From assembly GCA_903838565.1 (NCBI GenBank), contig CAILZB010000111.1, positions 17,988 to 81,987 of the forward strand: a DNA stretch of 64,000 nt, given 5' to 3'. Both the position numbers and the translations under genes were made by a program. The DNA comes from an uncultured beta proteobacterium (GTDB lineage Bacteria > Pseudomonadota > Gammaproteobacteria > Burkholderiales > Burkholderiaceae_C). The notes below the pieces were generated by a model that worked only from the letters and a program-made list of their open reading frames with translations, was not told where the DNA came from and did no database searches. Positions 18,138 to 25,466 of the stretch are shown in pieces. Position 1 is the stretch's first letter, and every line of letters starts with the position of its first letter.

Positions 18138-19746
18138 GGGGAGCGCTCCAGTGGTGGTTGAGATTGATCGATTGAGTCCCGCCGGCGGCGGAGACTGGGC
18201 GGGACGGCCGCAACACCGCCATGCGGGCTGCCATACCGTAAAAGAATTCAAGGTTGTCAAAGCGAAAGTAGTCCAGACTGCTTTCCTTGTGGCTATAAAT
18301 ATTCAGGCTTTGCTCGGGCAAGTCCAGTCTCGGCAGCAAGAAATAGTCAAGTTCGGCCTGGTTGGCATCGTTGAGGCGAATCAGGATGGTGATGTCGGGG
18401 GCGAATTTGGCCGGGTCAAACCGAACGTGCCAGCGTCGCACGCCGGTGAGTGCCGTGTAGCAGCGTGTTAGCAGCACACAAACGACCAGCTCGCGATTGA
18501 CATGCAGCAGGTCCGTTTTGGGGTCGCGCCAAACCGTCCCACCCATTTGGGCAATGGCGGCATGTGTGCGTTCAATAATCTCGGGATGCATACGGCGTAT
18601 GCGCCGGTTGATCTCCTGGTATTCGAAATTGCAATGGCCAAAATAGCCCACCTGCTCGAATGCGACCTTCAGGCTGCCAAAGCGCGCCGCATAGGTTTTG
18701 CTGGTTGGCATGTCAGGGGATCGATCGATCGCCATGCTGGACAGCCATCCGGTGCGCTCTAAAAGTTGGCGCAATTTGTAAAGCAGATCTTCGTCGCTGT
18801 GGCGAACGCCTCGGGCATTCAAAATGTCCTGGGCCGTGTGGAACACATCCTTGGGAACAATGCCTTCAAAGGCGGCTTCCTTGCGAATCCACATCTCCGG
18901 GGGATTGTCAATACTGGCGGTTTTGAGCTTGCTCGAACGCTTGTTGAAGACGTTGTTGCCAATGTATTTTTCATTGGTCAGGACGTCTTGCACCTTGGCC
19001 GAAGTCCACCGCAGCCCATGGTGCGGCAGTACGCCCAAACCATTGAGGCGCCGGGCAATTTCAATGATGGTCAGGCTTTCGTGAATGAGCCAGCCATAGA
19101 TGTTGTTGACAACCTGAATTTCGACTTCGGGGCCTGGCATCAGGATCACGCGATGGGTGCTGATGCATTTTTGCTCGCCATGTTTGAGCTCGCCTTTGAC
19201 CTCACCATTTTGATCAATCATGACCCGGCGCAATCCATAGCCGGCCGGCCCACCCTGACGGAAACCTAACTCTATGAGGCGGCACTGGCCGATAAACACC
19301 TTGGTCGAGAGTTCGCGTGAATATTCACCCGCCATGGCGCGCTTGACGCCTTTGACGATGGTGGACACCGGCGAGCCGTCGTTCTCGAACTGCTCGGCCA
19401 CGTAGGTGACCTGGATGCCTTTTCGCTTTAGGACATATTCGTGGAAAGCCGCCTCGTCAGCGTCTTGAAACCGGCCCCACCGACTGACGTCGTAGACCAG
19501 CACGATGGTGAAATCCGCAACACCGCTTTCCACATCGGAGATGAGCTTTTGCAGCGAGGCACGACCACCAATCGACAAGCCACTCTTGCCCTCATCAGCA
19601 TAGGTGCGCACGATGTCGATATTGCGCTGCAGGGCGTACTCGGCAATCTTGTCAGCCTGGTTCTGCGTCGAATACTGCTGCTGGTCAGTCGACATCCGCA
19701 CGTACTGCGCGGCGCGAAATCTTTTGGCTTCAGGCGCGGTGGTCAT
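18091..19746 (-). CDS. Large serine recombinase
   Basis: 551 residues. N-terminal resolvase domain with catalytic Ser in YVRMSTDQQQYSTQNQ, DEGKSGLSIGGR, and DVSRWGRFQDADE (the DxxRxxR motif), then a recombinase domain (GPAGYGLRRV) and a C-terminal region around residues 300-450 with no Cys zinc ribbon that I can see. The active-site residues look intact. It is the first gene of a minus-strand operon with two ParB-like genes, and diverges from a small resolvase-like gene. The likely role is integration or excision of the island. Confidence 0.88.
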   Translation of the reverse strand: MTTAPEAKRFRAAQYVRMSTDQQQYSTQNQADKIAEYALQRNIDIVRTYADEGKSGLSIGGRASLQKLISDVESGVADFTIVLVYDVSRWGRFQDADEAAFHEYVLKRKGIQVTYVAEQFENDGSPVSTIVKGVKRAMAGEYSRELSTKVFIGQCRLIELGFRQGGPAGYGLRRVMIDQNGEVKGELKHGEQKCISTHRVILMPGPEVEIQVVNNIYGWLIHESLTIIEIARRLNGLGVLPHHGLRWTSAKVQDVLTNEKYIGNNVFNKRSSKLKTASIDNPPEMWIRKEAAFEGIVPKDVFHTAQDILNARGVRHSDEDLLYKLRQLLERTGWLSSMAIDRSPDMPTSKTYAARFGSLKVAFEQVGYFGHCNFEYQEINRRIRRMHPEIIERTHAAIAQMGGTVWRDPKTDLLHVNRELVVCVLLTRCYTALTGVRRWHVRFDPAKFAPDITILIRLNDANQAELDYFLLPRLDLPEQSLNIYSHKESSLDYFRFDNLEFFYGMAARMAVLRPSRPVSAAGGTQSINLNHHWSAPHARRPAATTFADHHG

Positions 19747-19784
19747 GGATGTTGTCTTAATACTTGCCTTGCATAAATTGTAGT

Positions 19785-19797
19785 TGATAAATTATCA
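19785..19797. promoter_or_regulatory. TGATAA-A-TTATCA dyad in the divergent recombinase promoter
   Basis: A 6-bp perfect inverted repeat with a 1-bp centre in the AT-rich 102-bp gap between the large serine recombinase and the divergent resolvase-like gene; a further TGATAAT follows at about 19808. Probably an operator or recombinase-binding site for both genes. Confidence 0.35.
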
Positions 19798-19848
19798 GAG
19801 TCAAGATATGATAATAAATGAAGGTAAGTAGTGAGGCAGAATTAGCCG

Positions 19849-20400
19849 ATGAAAGTCGGGTACATGCGGCACGCCGGTGTCGACCTCAAACGCATGGATA
19901 CGCAGTTGGCGGCCTTGCAGGCTGCTGGCTGTGAGGCGGTCTATACCGACGATGCTGCAAGCAGGGGTGCCAAGCTGGTGGCAGCCCTTGGCAGCCTGAC
20001 CCCAGGCGACACCTTGATAGTGACAAAATTTGATCGACTGGGTAAAACGATCAGAGGTGTGGTGGATTTGCTGAACCAATTGGCATCAAGATCGGTCACA
20101 TTCGTGGCCATCGAAGATGGAGTGGACACCGGCACTGCAGAGGGCCGCTACCTGCTTGGCGTGATGGGCAGACTGGCCCTGATGGACAAAGCCCTCGTCA
20201 ACGAGCGGACCAAACTGTCTCTGGCCATCGCCAAGGAAAAGGGCCGCACAGGCGGCCGACCCATCGCACTTACCCAAGAAAAAATGGATGAGGCGAAAAA
20301 GCTGATTGACGGCGGCATGCCGGTGCGCGCCGTGGCCAAGATCGTTGGCTCCAGCCAAGCGACGTTGTACAGGCTGCTGGGAGCGAAGGCAAGAAGCTGA
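19849..20400 (+). CDS. Resolvase-family protein lacking the catalytic serine
   Basis: 183 residues with the length and layout of Tn3-type resolvases: N-terminal domain, long helix, and C-terminal Hin-type HTH (GGMPVRAVAKIVGSSQATLYRLLG). The first motif reads GYMRHAGVDL, where active resolvases have GYARVST; the nucleophilic Ser is Ala. The DRLGR box is DRLGKT, so the second active-site Arg is Lys. The fold and DNA-binding parts look preserved, so this may be a DNA-binding regulator or a structural partner. It is divergent from the large serine recombinase. Confidence 0.8.
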   Translation: MKVGYMRHAGVDLKRMDTQLAALQAAGCEAVYTDDAASRGAKLVAALGSLTPGDTLIVTKFDRLGKTIRGVVDLLNQLASRSVTFVAIEDGVDTGTAEGRYLLGVMGRLALMDKALVNERTKLSLAIAKEKGRTGGRPIALTQEKMDEAKKLIDGGMPVRAVAKIVGSSQATLYRLLGAKARS

Positions 20401-20432
20401 TGGGTTTGGTGGCTTGCCCCCCCCACTGCGAA

Positions 20433-21503
20433 TCAGCCAGATCGGCGGCGGGAGGAGATGGTAGAAACCGGTGTCTCCTCTGTTATTCGCGACCGGTACC
20501 CCATTGGATTTTGACTTTGCCAGCGCCAAGCGTCGGCGCACATCGCCGCCAAGTCGCGCTGCGCACGCCATCCCAACAGCGACCAGGCCAGCGCCGGGTC
20601 GGCGTAACAGGAAGCAATGTCACCGGCGCGGCGCGGCGCAAATTGGAGCGGCACGGACTTGCCACTGGCTTGCTCGAAGGCGCGCACCATGTCCAGCACG
20701 CTGTAGCCCACACCCGTTCCCAAATTCACCGCTAGGCACTGCGGTGCCTGCTGCAGCCGTTCCAATGCCAGCACATGTCCCAGGGCCAGATCGACCACAT
20801 GGATGTAGTCGCGCACGCCAGTTCCGTCCGGCGTGGCGTAGTCGTTTCCCCACACGTTCAGAAACTCGCGTCGGCCCACGGCCACCTGGGCCACGAACGG
20901 CAGCAGGTTGTTGGGCGCGCCCTGCGGGTCCTCGCCGATCAGGCCGCTGGCGTGTGCGCCCACCGGATTGAAGTAGCGCAGGATGCCGATGCGCCAAGTG
21001 GCATCGCTTTGAAACAGGTCGCGCAGTAGGCCCTCGATCACGAGCTTGGTCTGGCCATAGGGATTGGTGGCACCAACGGGGTGATCCTCTGTCAGCGGCA
21101 AGCGTTGCGGGTCCCCATACACCGTCGCCGACGAACTGAACACCAGCGTCTTGACACCGCACTCGCCCATGGCTTCGAGCAAGCGCACGGTACCCACGAC
21201 GTTGTTGTCGTAGTAGGCCAAGGGGTTCGCCACCGACTCGCCCACCGCCTTCAAGCCTGCAAAATGAATCACCGCGCTTGCGCCGCCGTCGCGCAACGCC
21301 CTCACCAGAGCCGCGCGGTCACGAATATCGCCTTGCACAAAGTTCACCGCCATCCCGGTGATGCGCTGCACGCGCGCCAGCGACTCCTGCTGACTGTTGC
21401 ACAGATTGTCGAACACCGTGACCTCGTGACCCGCAGCGAGCAGCTCTACACAGGCGTGCGATCCGATATAGCCGGCGCCGCCGGTAACAAATATTTTGGT
21501 CAT
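20433..21503 (-). CDS. galE: UDP-glucose 4-epimerase with an abnormal C-terminal tail
   Basis: 356 residues. Rossmann motif GGAGYIGSH at the N-terminus, Tyr-x-x-x-Lys in NPYGQTKLVIE, and SSSATVYGDP: a standard short-chain dehydrogenase-type epimerase converting UDP-glucose and UDP-galactose. The usual end (WRWQSQNPxGY) is at residue 336; 20 further residues rich in Arg and Ser (to ISSRRRSG) are read from the sequence next to the mobile island. The enzyme is probably still active since the extension is terminal. It supplies sugar nucleotides to the polysaccharide genes that follow. Confidence 0.93.
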   Translation of the reverse strand: MTKIFVTGGAGYIGSHACVELLAAGHEVTVFDNLCNSQQESLARVQRITGMAVNFVQGDIRDRAALVRALRDGGASAVIHFAGLKAVGESVANPLAYYDNNVVGTVRLLEAMGECGVKTLVFSSSATVYGDPQRLPLTEDHPVGATNPYGQTKLVIEGLLRDLFQSDATWRIGILRYFNPVGAHASGLIGEDPQGAPNNLLPFVAQVAVGRREFLNVWGNDYATPDGTGVRDYIHVVDLALGHVLALERLQQAPQCLAVNLGTGVGYSVLDMVRAFEQASGKSVPLQFAPRRAGDIASCYADPALAWSLLGWRAQRDLAAMCADAWRWQSQNPMGYRSRITEETPVSTISSRRRSG

Positions 21504-21514
21504 GATATGGGGTA

Positions 21515-21586
21515 CAAATTTTGGTCAGATTCCAATTATTTTCATAAATGACACTCAAGCAATTAATTGGAATCTGACCCAAATTG
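21515..21586. repeat. REP-like inverted repeat (GGTCAGATTCCAATTA arms)
   Basis: Left arm 21515-21538 and right arm 21564-21586 are near-perfect inverted copies built on GGTCAGATTCCAATTA, with a 25-bp loop. The right arm encodes the last residues (FGSDSN) of the flippase gene; the left arm is 12 bp upstream of galE. A single copy of the same motif is at 25437-25466. It looks like a mobile REP-type palindrome. Confidence 0.65.
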
Positions 21587-22777
21587 ACGTTTGCCAAGCA
21601 GCCAAGAACTTAAGCCCAAAAGCGCAAGGGTGGACACGCCGCCCAGCCACGCTGCATGGGTGGCAGCGTCCGGCGAATAGCCAACCAGCCACGGCGCGAG
21701 CAGCACCAGAAGTTGCAAGGCGTCAAATCCTATTGCTGCATAAGAAAACGCGCTGGCCCGCCCCTGCTGAAATGGCAGATGGCTGCAGGCCGCCAGCATA
21801 CAGGCGCTGGCTTGCCACAGTGCCACGGGAATCACATAGGGCAACAAGCCGGACCAGGACGCCGTGAGCCACTGCAATTGCACGGCAGCCATACAGATTA
21901 ATCCAAGCGCGGCTGTTGCAGCTGCACCGAGCAAACCGACCCATAGCGGCGAGGTATGGCGACGCGCGCCCTGCGCCAACAACACCTGAGCCCAGGCGGC
22001 ATGAATCGTTGCGGGCACAAATCCCAGCACCCGCAGCAATGCCGTCAGATAACCCGCCTGCGCAGCGCCATGGCTGCGCTGCCACACCAGCACCAGCGCG
22101 ACCCCCGTGAGCGCATCGGCACTGGTGTGCATTAGGCGCAGGAAGGCACTGCGGTTGTCCGCCTGCGTCGGTGCGGGCGTGAGGCCTGCGTCCTTGTTGA
22201 CCGGAACCCCGTCCGAGTTGCGTGCCTGCAGCAACCACAGGGCACCCACGGCATAACCGGCGGCCGCCGCCAGCAGCAAACTGGTGCTTCCCGCCTGCGG
22301 CCACTTCATGCCCACGGCACCTGCTACGGCCGCCGCCACCACAGGCGGCAGGGCTCGCCCCCAGGCCGTGGACCGGGTTGAGGCGCGCCTCAGCGTCAAA
22401 GGCTGCGCCAGATACCAGCCGAGTTGAAGCAGCGCCAGCAGCGCCGCCCAAGCCAGCACTTGAGTGGCTTGCAAAAGGCCGCTGAGCACCACGCCTAACC
22501 ACGCCAGTGGCAGCAGCAATGTCCAGCGCTTCAGACTCTCCCCCAGCGCCGCGCGCAGTGCCTGCACGGCGGGCAAATGCATGTCGGCCAGCAATTTGAG
22601 CGGACTCTGCGCCAGCGCCAAGGTCATCCAGAAAAATGCGATCTGGCTGATCACCGAAAACTCGCCCACGGCCTGCGGCGCAAACAGTCGCAGCATCACC
22701 AGGCTGAACGCCACCTGCGCGCCCAGCGACACGGCGCTGGCCAGGGCAATGGGGAGCGAAGCGCGCGGCAGCTTCAT
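21563..22777 (-). CDS. Polysaccharide flippase-like membrane protein (Wzx/MATE-like)
   Basis: 404 residues, strongly hydrophobic, with about 10-12 predicted membrane helices (e.g. residues 8-28, 76-95, 105-125, 250-330). The layout (RLFAPQAVGEFSVISQIAFFWM at the N-terminus) resembles lipopolysaccharide-type oligosaccharide flippases. It would move lipid-linked glycan across the inner membrane. Its start overlaps the preceding glycosyltransferase stop (ATGA). The last six residues come from the REP-like repeat, so the original C-terminus was probably altered. Confidence 0.7.
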   Translation of the reverse strand: MKLPRASLPIALASAVSLGAQVAFSLVMLRLFAPQAVGEFSVISQIAFFWMTLALAQSPLKLLADMHLPAVQALRAALGESLKRWTLLLPLAWLGVVLSGLLQATQVLAWAALLALLQLGWYLAQPLTLRRASTRSTAWGRALPPVVAAAVAGAVGMKWPQAGSTSLLLAAAAGYAVGALWLLQARNSDGVPVNKDAGLTPAPTQADNRSAFLRLMHTSADALTGVALVLVWQRSHGAAQAGYLTALLRVLGFVPATIHAAWAQVLLAQGARRHTSPLWVGLLGAAATAALGLICMAAVQLQWLTASWSGLLPYVIPVALWQASACMLAACSHLPFQQGRASAFSYAAIGFDALQLLVLLAPWLVGYSPDAATHAAWLGGVSTLALLGLSSWLLGKRQFGSDSN

Positions 22778-23694
22778 GCTTGCAGGCCAAGCTGGTGCCA
22801 GACGTTCAAGCCAGCCAGCAAGCGGGGCCAGGCCAGCGTGCGCATATCGGGCACGATACAGCGCTGCTGATCCCGTGCCGGCCCGAGAAGCTCAGCATAA
22901 GAGGCAGCTTCTGTATCGAACGGAATGTAGGCAAAGCGCGCGCCGTGCCGCTGTTCGAACTCGCGCACCCAGGCGTAGTCGGTCGACACCACCGGCAGAC
23001 CTGCGGCGCAATACTCCAGCAACTTAGTCGAGGTTTGGCGCGTGTAGGGCAACTGGTCCGGCACCAGGTTCAAGCCATAGCGGGCCCGCCCCAACTGTGC
23101 CGGCACATCGCTGTGGGGAACGCGGCCGGTGACGCTCAGCTTGGCATGCAGCTTCAATTGACGGCCGAGGTCCTCAGGCAAGTCGCCTACCAGCAGCACG
23201 CTTTTTCCCGCCTGCGCAATGCCCTCGAACACCGGCAGGAAATGCTGCAGCCGCCGCATCTCGCCCAGGTACACGAAGTCAAACTCTGCTTCACCCGAGC
23301 CCGGCATCACCTCGAAAAATTCCGGCGCGATGCCCATATCGCGAAACTCGTACGGCACGGCGTCGGCAAACCCCATGCGGCGACGCACCCATTCGTTCTG
23401 AAAAATCCGGTACTGCGGCCGCGGCTGACGCACGCGCTTGATGCGGTCTTTCAGCCAAGCCAGCGGCGGCACCGAAGTCGAGGCGTACTCGTGAATGTGA
23501 AAGGCCGCGGGATAGCGCTTCGCCAGGTCGCTGCTCAGCTGCCCGCACATCCACCACAGTACCGCCGCGTCTCTCGGCACGGTGTCGATTTGGCGATGTA
23601 TCTGAGCCTCGTGGCCGGCGGCTCGAACGAACGCAGCGTAGGCCTGTAACTCGGGCAGGTAGGCGGTGCCCAGATGCACGAAATGGATCAGCAT
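22774..23694 (-). CDS. Glycosyltransferase family protein
   Basis: 306 residues from ATG 23694 (MLIHFVHLGTAYLPELQAYA); the frame stays open upstream but that region is coding on the same strand for the previous gene. The C-terminal half shows a GT-B nucleotide-sugar-binding pattern: FDFVYLGEMRRLQHF, VTGRVPHSDVPAQL, and KLLEYCAAGLPVVSTDYAW with a conserved Glu. Overlaps the preceding glycosyltransferase by 7 bp and the flippase by 4 bp. Donor and acceptor sugars unknown. Confidence 0.8.
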   Translation of the reverse strand: MLIHFVHLGTAYLPELQAYAAFVRAAGHEAQIHRQIDTVPRDAAVLWWMCGQLSSDLAKRYPAAFHIHEYASTSVPPLAWLKDRIKRVRQPRPQYRIFQNEWVRRRMGFADAVPYEFRDMGIAPEFFEVMPGSGEAEFDFVYLGEMRRLQHFLPVFEGIAQAGKSVLLVGDLPEDLGRQLKLHAKLSVTGRVPHSDVPAQLGRARYGLNLVPDQLPYTRQTSTKLLEYCAAGLPVVSTDYAWVREFEQRHGARFAYIPFDTEAASYAELLGPARDQQRCIVPDMRTLAWPRLLAGLNVWHQLGLQA

Positions 23695-24710
23695 CGCTGC
23701 GCCGCCTCTTGCAAAACAGTCTGCCAGGCCCGCACAAAATCCTGCACATGATGCTGCGACAGCACGCGCGCCATGTCGGCCTGCACCTGCTGGCGCGGCA
23801 TGGCCCACACTGCCAGCACGGTATCGGCCAGGGCCTGCGCCGACGCCTCGCGTGCCAGCAGATAGGGCGCATCCACACCGATCACTTCCTGCAATGCCGC
23901 AATCGGTAAACCCACGCAGGGAACACCCATGGTGAACGACTCCAGCAGCGACATCGGGCAACCTTCATATCGAGACGCAAGCAAGGTCATATGCCACGGC
24001 GTGTACAGACCCGGGCCATGCGCTTGCGCTCCTGCCAGCGTCAAACGGCCGCTCGACAGCAGGTCGGCTCCGGCCTGACGCATCTCGTCGCGAAGCGGGC
24101 CGTCGCCCACCAGCGTCAGCCGAAATTGCACCGGGAGCAGGCGCAACATGTCCAGCAAAAGCTGAGGTCGTTTCTCCTGCGACAAGCGCCCGATGTAAGC
24201 CAGTTGCGGCGTCGCAGTCGCCGCCTCGGCAGCCCACAAACTGTTCGCCGGCAATGGAATGGGAGCCACCACATTTGGAATCACGGCGCCGTGCTGATGC
24301 GCAGCCAACGGCCGCTGCATGAAGCGTTCAAACGAATCACGCGAAGCCCGCGAGACAAACACAAACTGCCGCAAGCGGCGGTAAAGCCAGTGCAGCCACG
24401 CGCGCTTGAAGGCGGACGCATGCGCCTGCGCCAGCACCTCGAACACCGGACCATGCACCCATGCCACCACCGGCTTGCGCAGCATCAGACCCAGCGCCAA
24501 GCCCACGTAAGCAGGCTTGAAATTGTGGCTGGCCAGAATCACGTCACACTTTCTGGCCGCGCTCAGTCGCTCATGCCAGCCGCAGCGATTTAGCTCCAGT
24601 TGCGTGACCTGCCAGTCCTGTTGCCAAAGGGCCTGGCAAAGGGTGTTTGAAATCGTGCTCACGCCGCCGCTGGCCTGGTCTTCTTGCAGCAGCAGAACGC
24701 GCAGTTTCAC
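23688..24710 (-). CDS. Glycosyltransferase family 4 protein
   Basis: 340 residues, GT-B fold. N-terminal Gly-rich start (EDQASGGVSTISNTL), central VFVSRASRDSF, then AYIGRLSQEKRPQLLLDML, LTLVGDGPLRDEM and the donor-binding SRYEGCPMSLLESFTMGVPCVG with the ExxxxxxE arrangement. It adds a sugar to a polysaccharide precursor at the cytosolic membrane face. Divergent from the methyltransferase 33 bp away. Confidence 0.88.
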   Translation of the reverse strand: MKLRVLLLQEDQASGGVSTISNTLCQALWQQDWQVTQLELNRCGWHERLSAARKCDVILASHNFKPAYVGLALGLMLRKPVVAWVHGPVFEVLAQAHASAFKRAWLHWLYRRLRQFVFVSRASRDSFERFMQRPLAAHQHGAVIPNVVAPIPLPANSLWAAEAATATPQLAYIGRLSQEKRPQLLLDMLRLLPVQFRLTLVGDGPLRDEMRQAGADLLSSGRLTLAGAQAHGPGLYTPWHMTLLASRYEGCPMSLLESFTMGVPCVGLPIAALQEVIGVDAPYLLAREASAQALADTVLAVWAMPRQQVQADMARVLSQHHVQDFVRAWQTVLQEAAQRC

Positions 24711-24743
24711 GAAAGGGGCGGTGGTGATGTTGATAATGGCAGG

Positions 24744-25463
24744 ATGAAACAGATCGATAGCTTCTTGACAGGCGAGTCATTCAGTGACGACCTTCCCTAC
24801 CGGCCCCAAATTATCAGTCATTACGAACCACGCGGCGATGTGCTGGTGCAGTGGGTCGCTGGCCGGCGCGTATTGCATGTGGGCTTTGCCGACCACGTGC
24901 CGCTAATCGCCAGCCGCGTGGCCGACGGCAGCTGGCTGCATGCCCGCCTCACGGCCAGCGCCGCTGCGTGCCTCGGCATCGATATCAATGCGCAAGCCGT
25001 CACAACAGCCCGCAGCCTGGGTTTCGAGAACGTGTGCGAGCTCGACATCTTTTCACCGCCGGCCGCAGCGATGTTGGTCGAGTTCAAACCCGACCTGGTG
25101 CTGGTGCCCGACGTGATCGAACATTTACCAGACCCCGCCGCGTTCCTGCGGCGCCTGGCGCAGTGCCTGCCTCATGCCGAATTCGTCGTCACCGTGCCCA
25201 ACGCCCTGTCGCTGCGCAACGCGGTGCAGGCGCTGGGTGGCGTGGAACGCATCAACACCGATCACCGCGCGTGGTTCTCGGCCTTCACCCTGCTCAAGGT
25301 GCTGGCTGATGCCGGGCTGCAGCCACAGAGTCTGCATGGCTGCGCGGTATCGGCCTCGGGCGCGCTCAAAGGTCGGCTGTTGCGCGCCCTCACGCATTGG
25401 AACCCGATCTGGTCGGATGTATTGCTGGTGCGGGCCAAATTATTGGGGTCAGATTCCAAATAA
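24744..25463 (+). CDS. Class I SAM-dependent methyltransferase
   Basis: 239 residues from ATG 24744 (MKQIDSFLTGESF); an upstream in-frame ATG lies inside the divergent gene. SAM-binding pattern: RRVLHVGFADH (motif I), CLGIDINAQAV, CELDIF, and LVLVPDVIEHLPDPAAFLRRL (motif IV, typical Ubi/COQ5-like group). Probably modifies a sugar or terminates a glycan chain. The last residues (LLGSDSK) are encoded by the REP-like repeat. Its stop touches the stop of the convergent glycosyltransferase gene. Confidence 0.82.
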   Translation: MKQIDSFLTGESFSDDLPYRPQIISHYEPRGDVLVQWVAGRRVLHVGFADHVPLIASRVADGSWLHARLTASAAACLGIDINAQAVTTARSLGFENVCELDIFSPPAAAMLVEFKPDLVLVPDVIEHLPDPAAFLRRLAQCLPHAEFVVTVPNALSLRNAVQALGGVERINTDHRAWFSAFTLLKVLADAGLQPQSLHGCAVSASGALKGRLLRALTHWNPIWSDVLLVRAKLLGSDSK

Positions 25464-25466
25464 TTA
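25437..25466. repeat. REP-like repeat, single copy
   Basis: Contains GGGTCAGATTCCAA, the same core as 21515-21586, framed by AATTATT and AATAATT so that it can fold as a hairpin between two convergent genes. Both genes take their stop codons from it, and it may also act as a bidirectional terminator. Confidence 0.6.
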
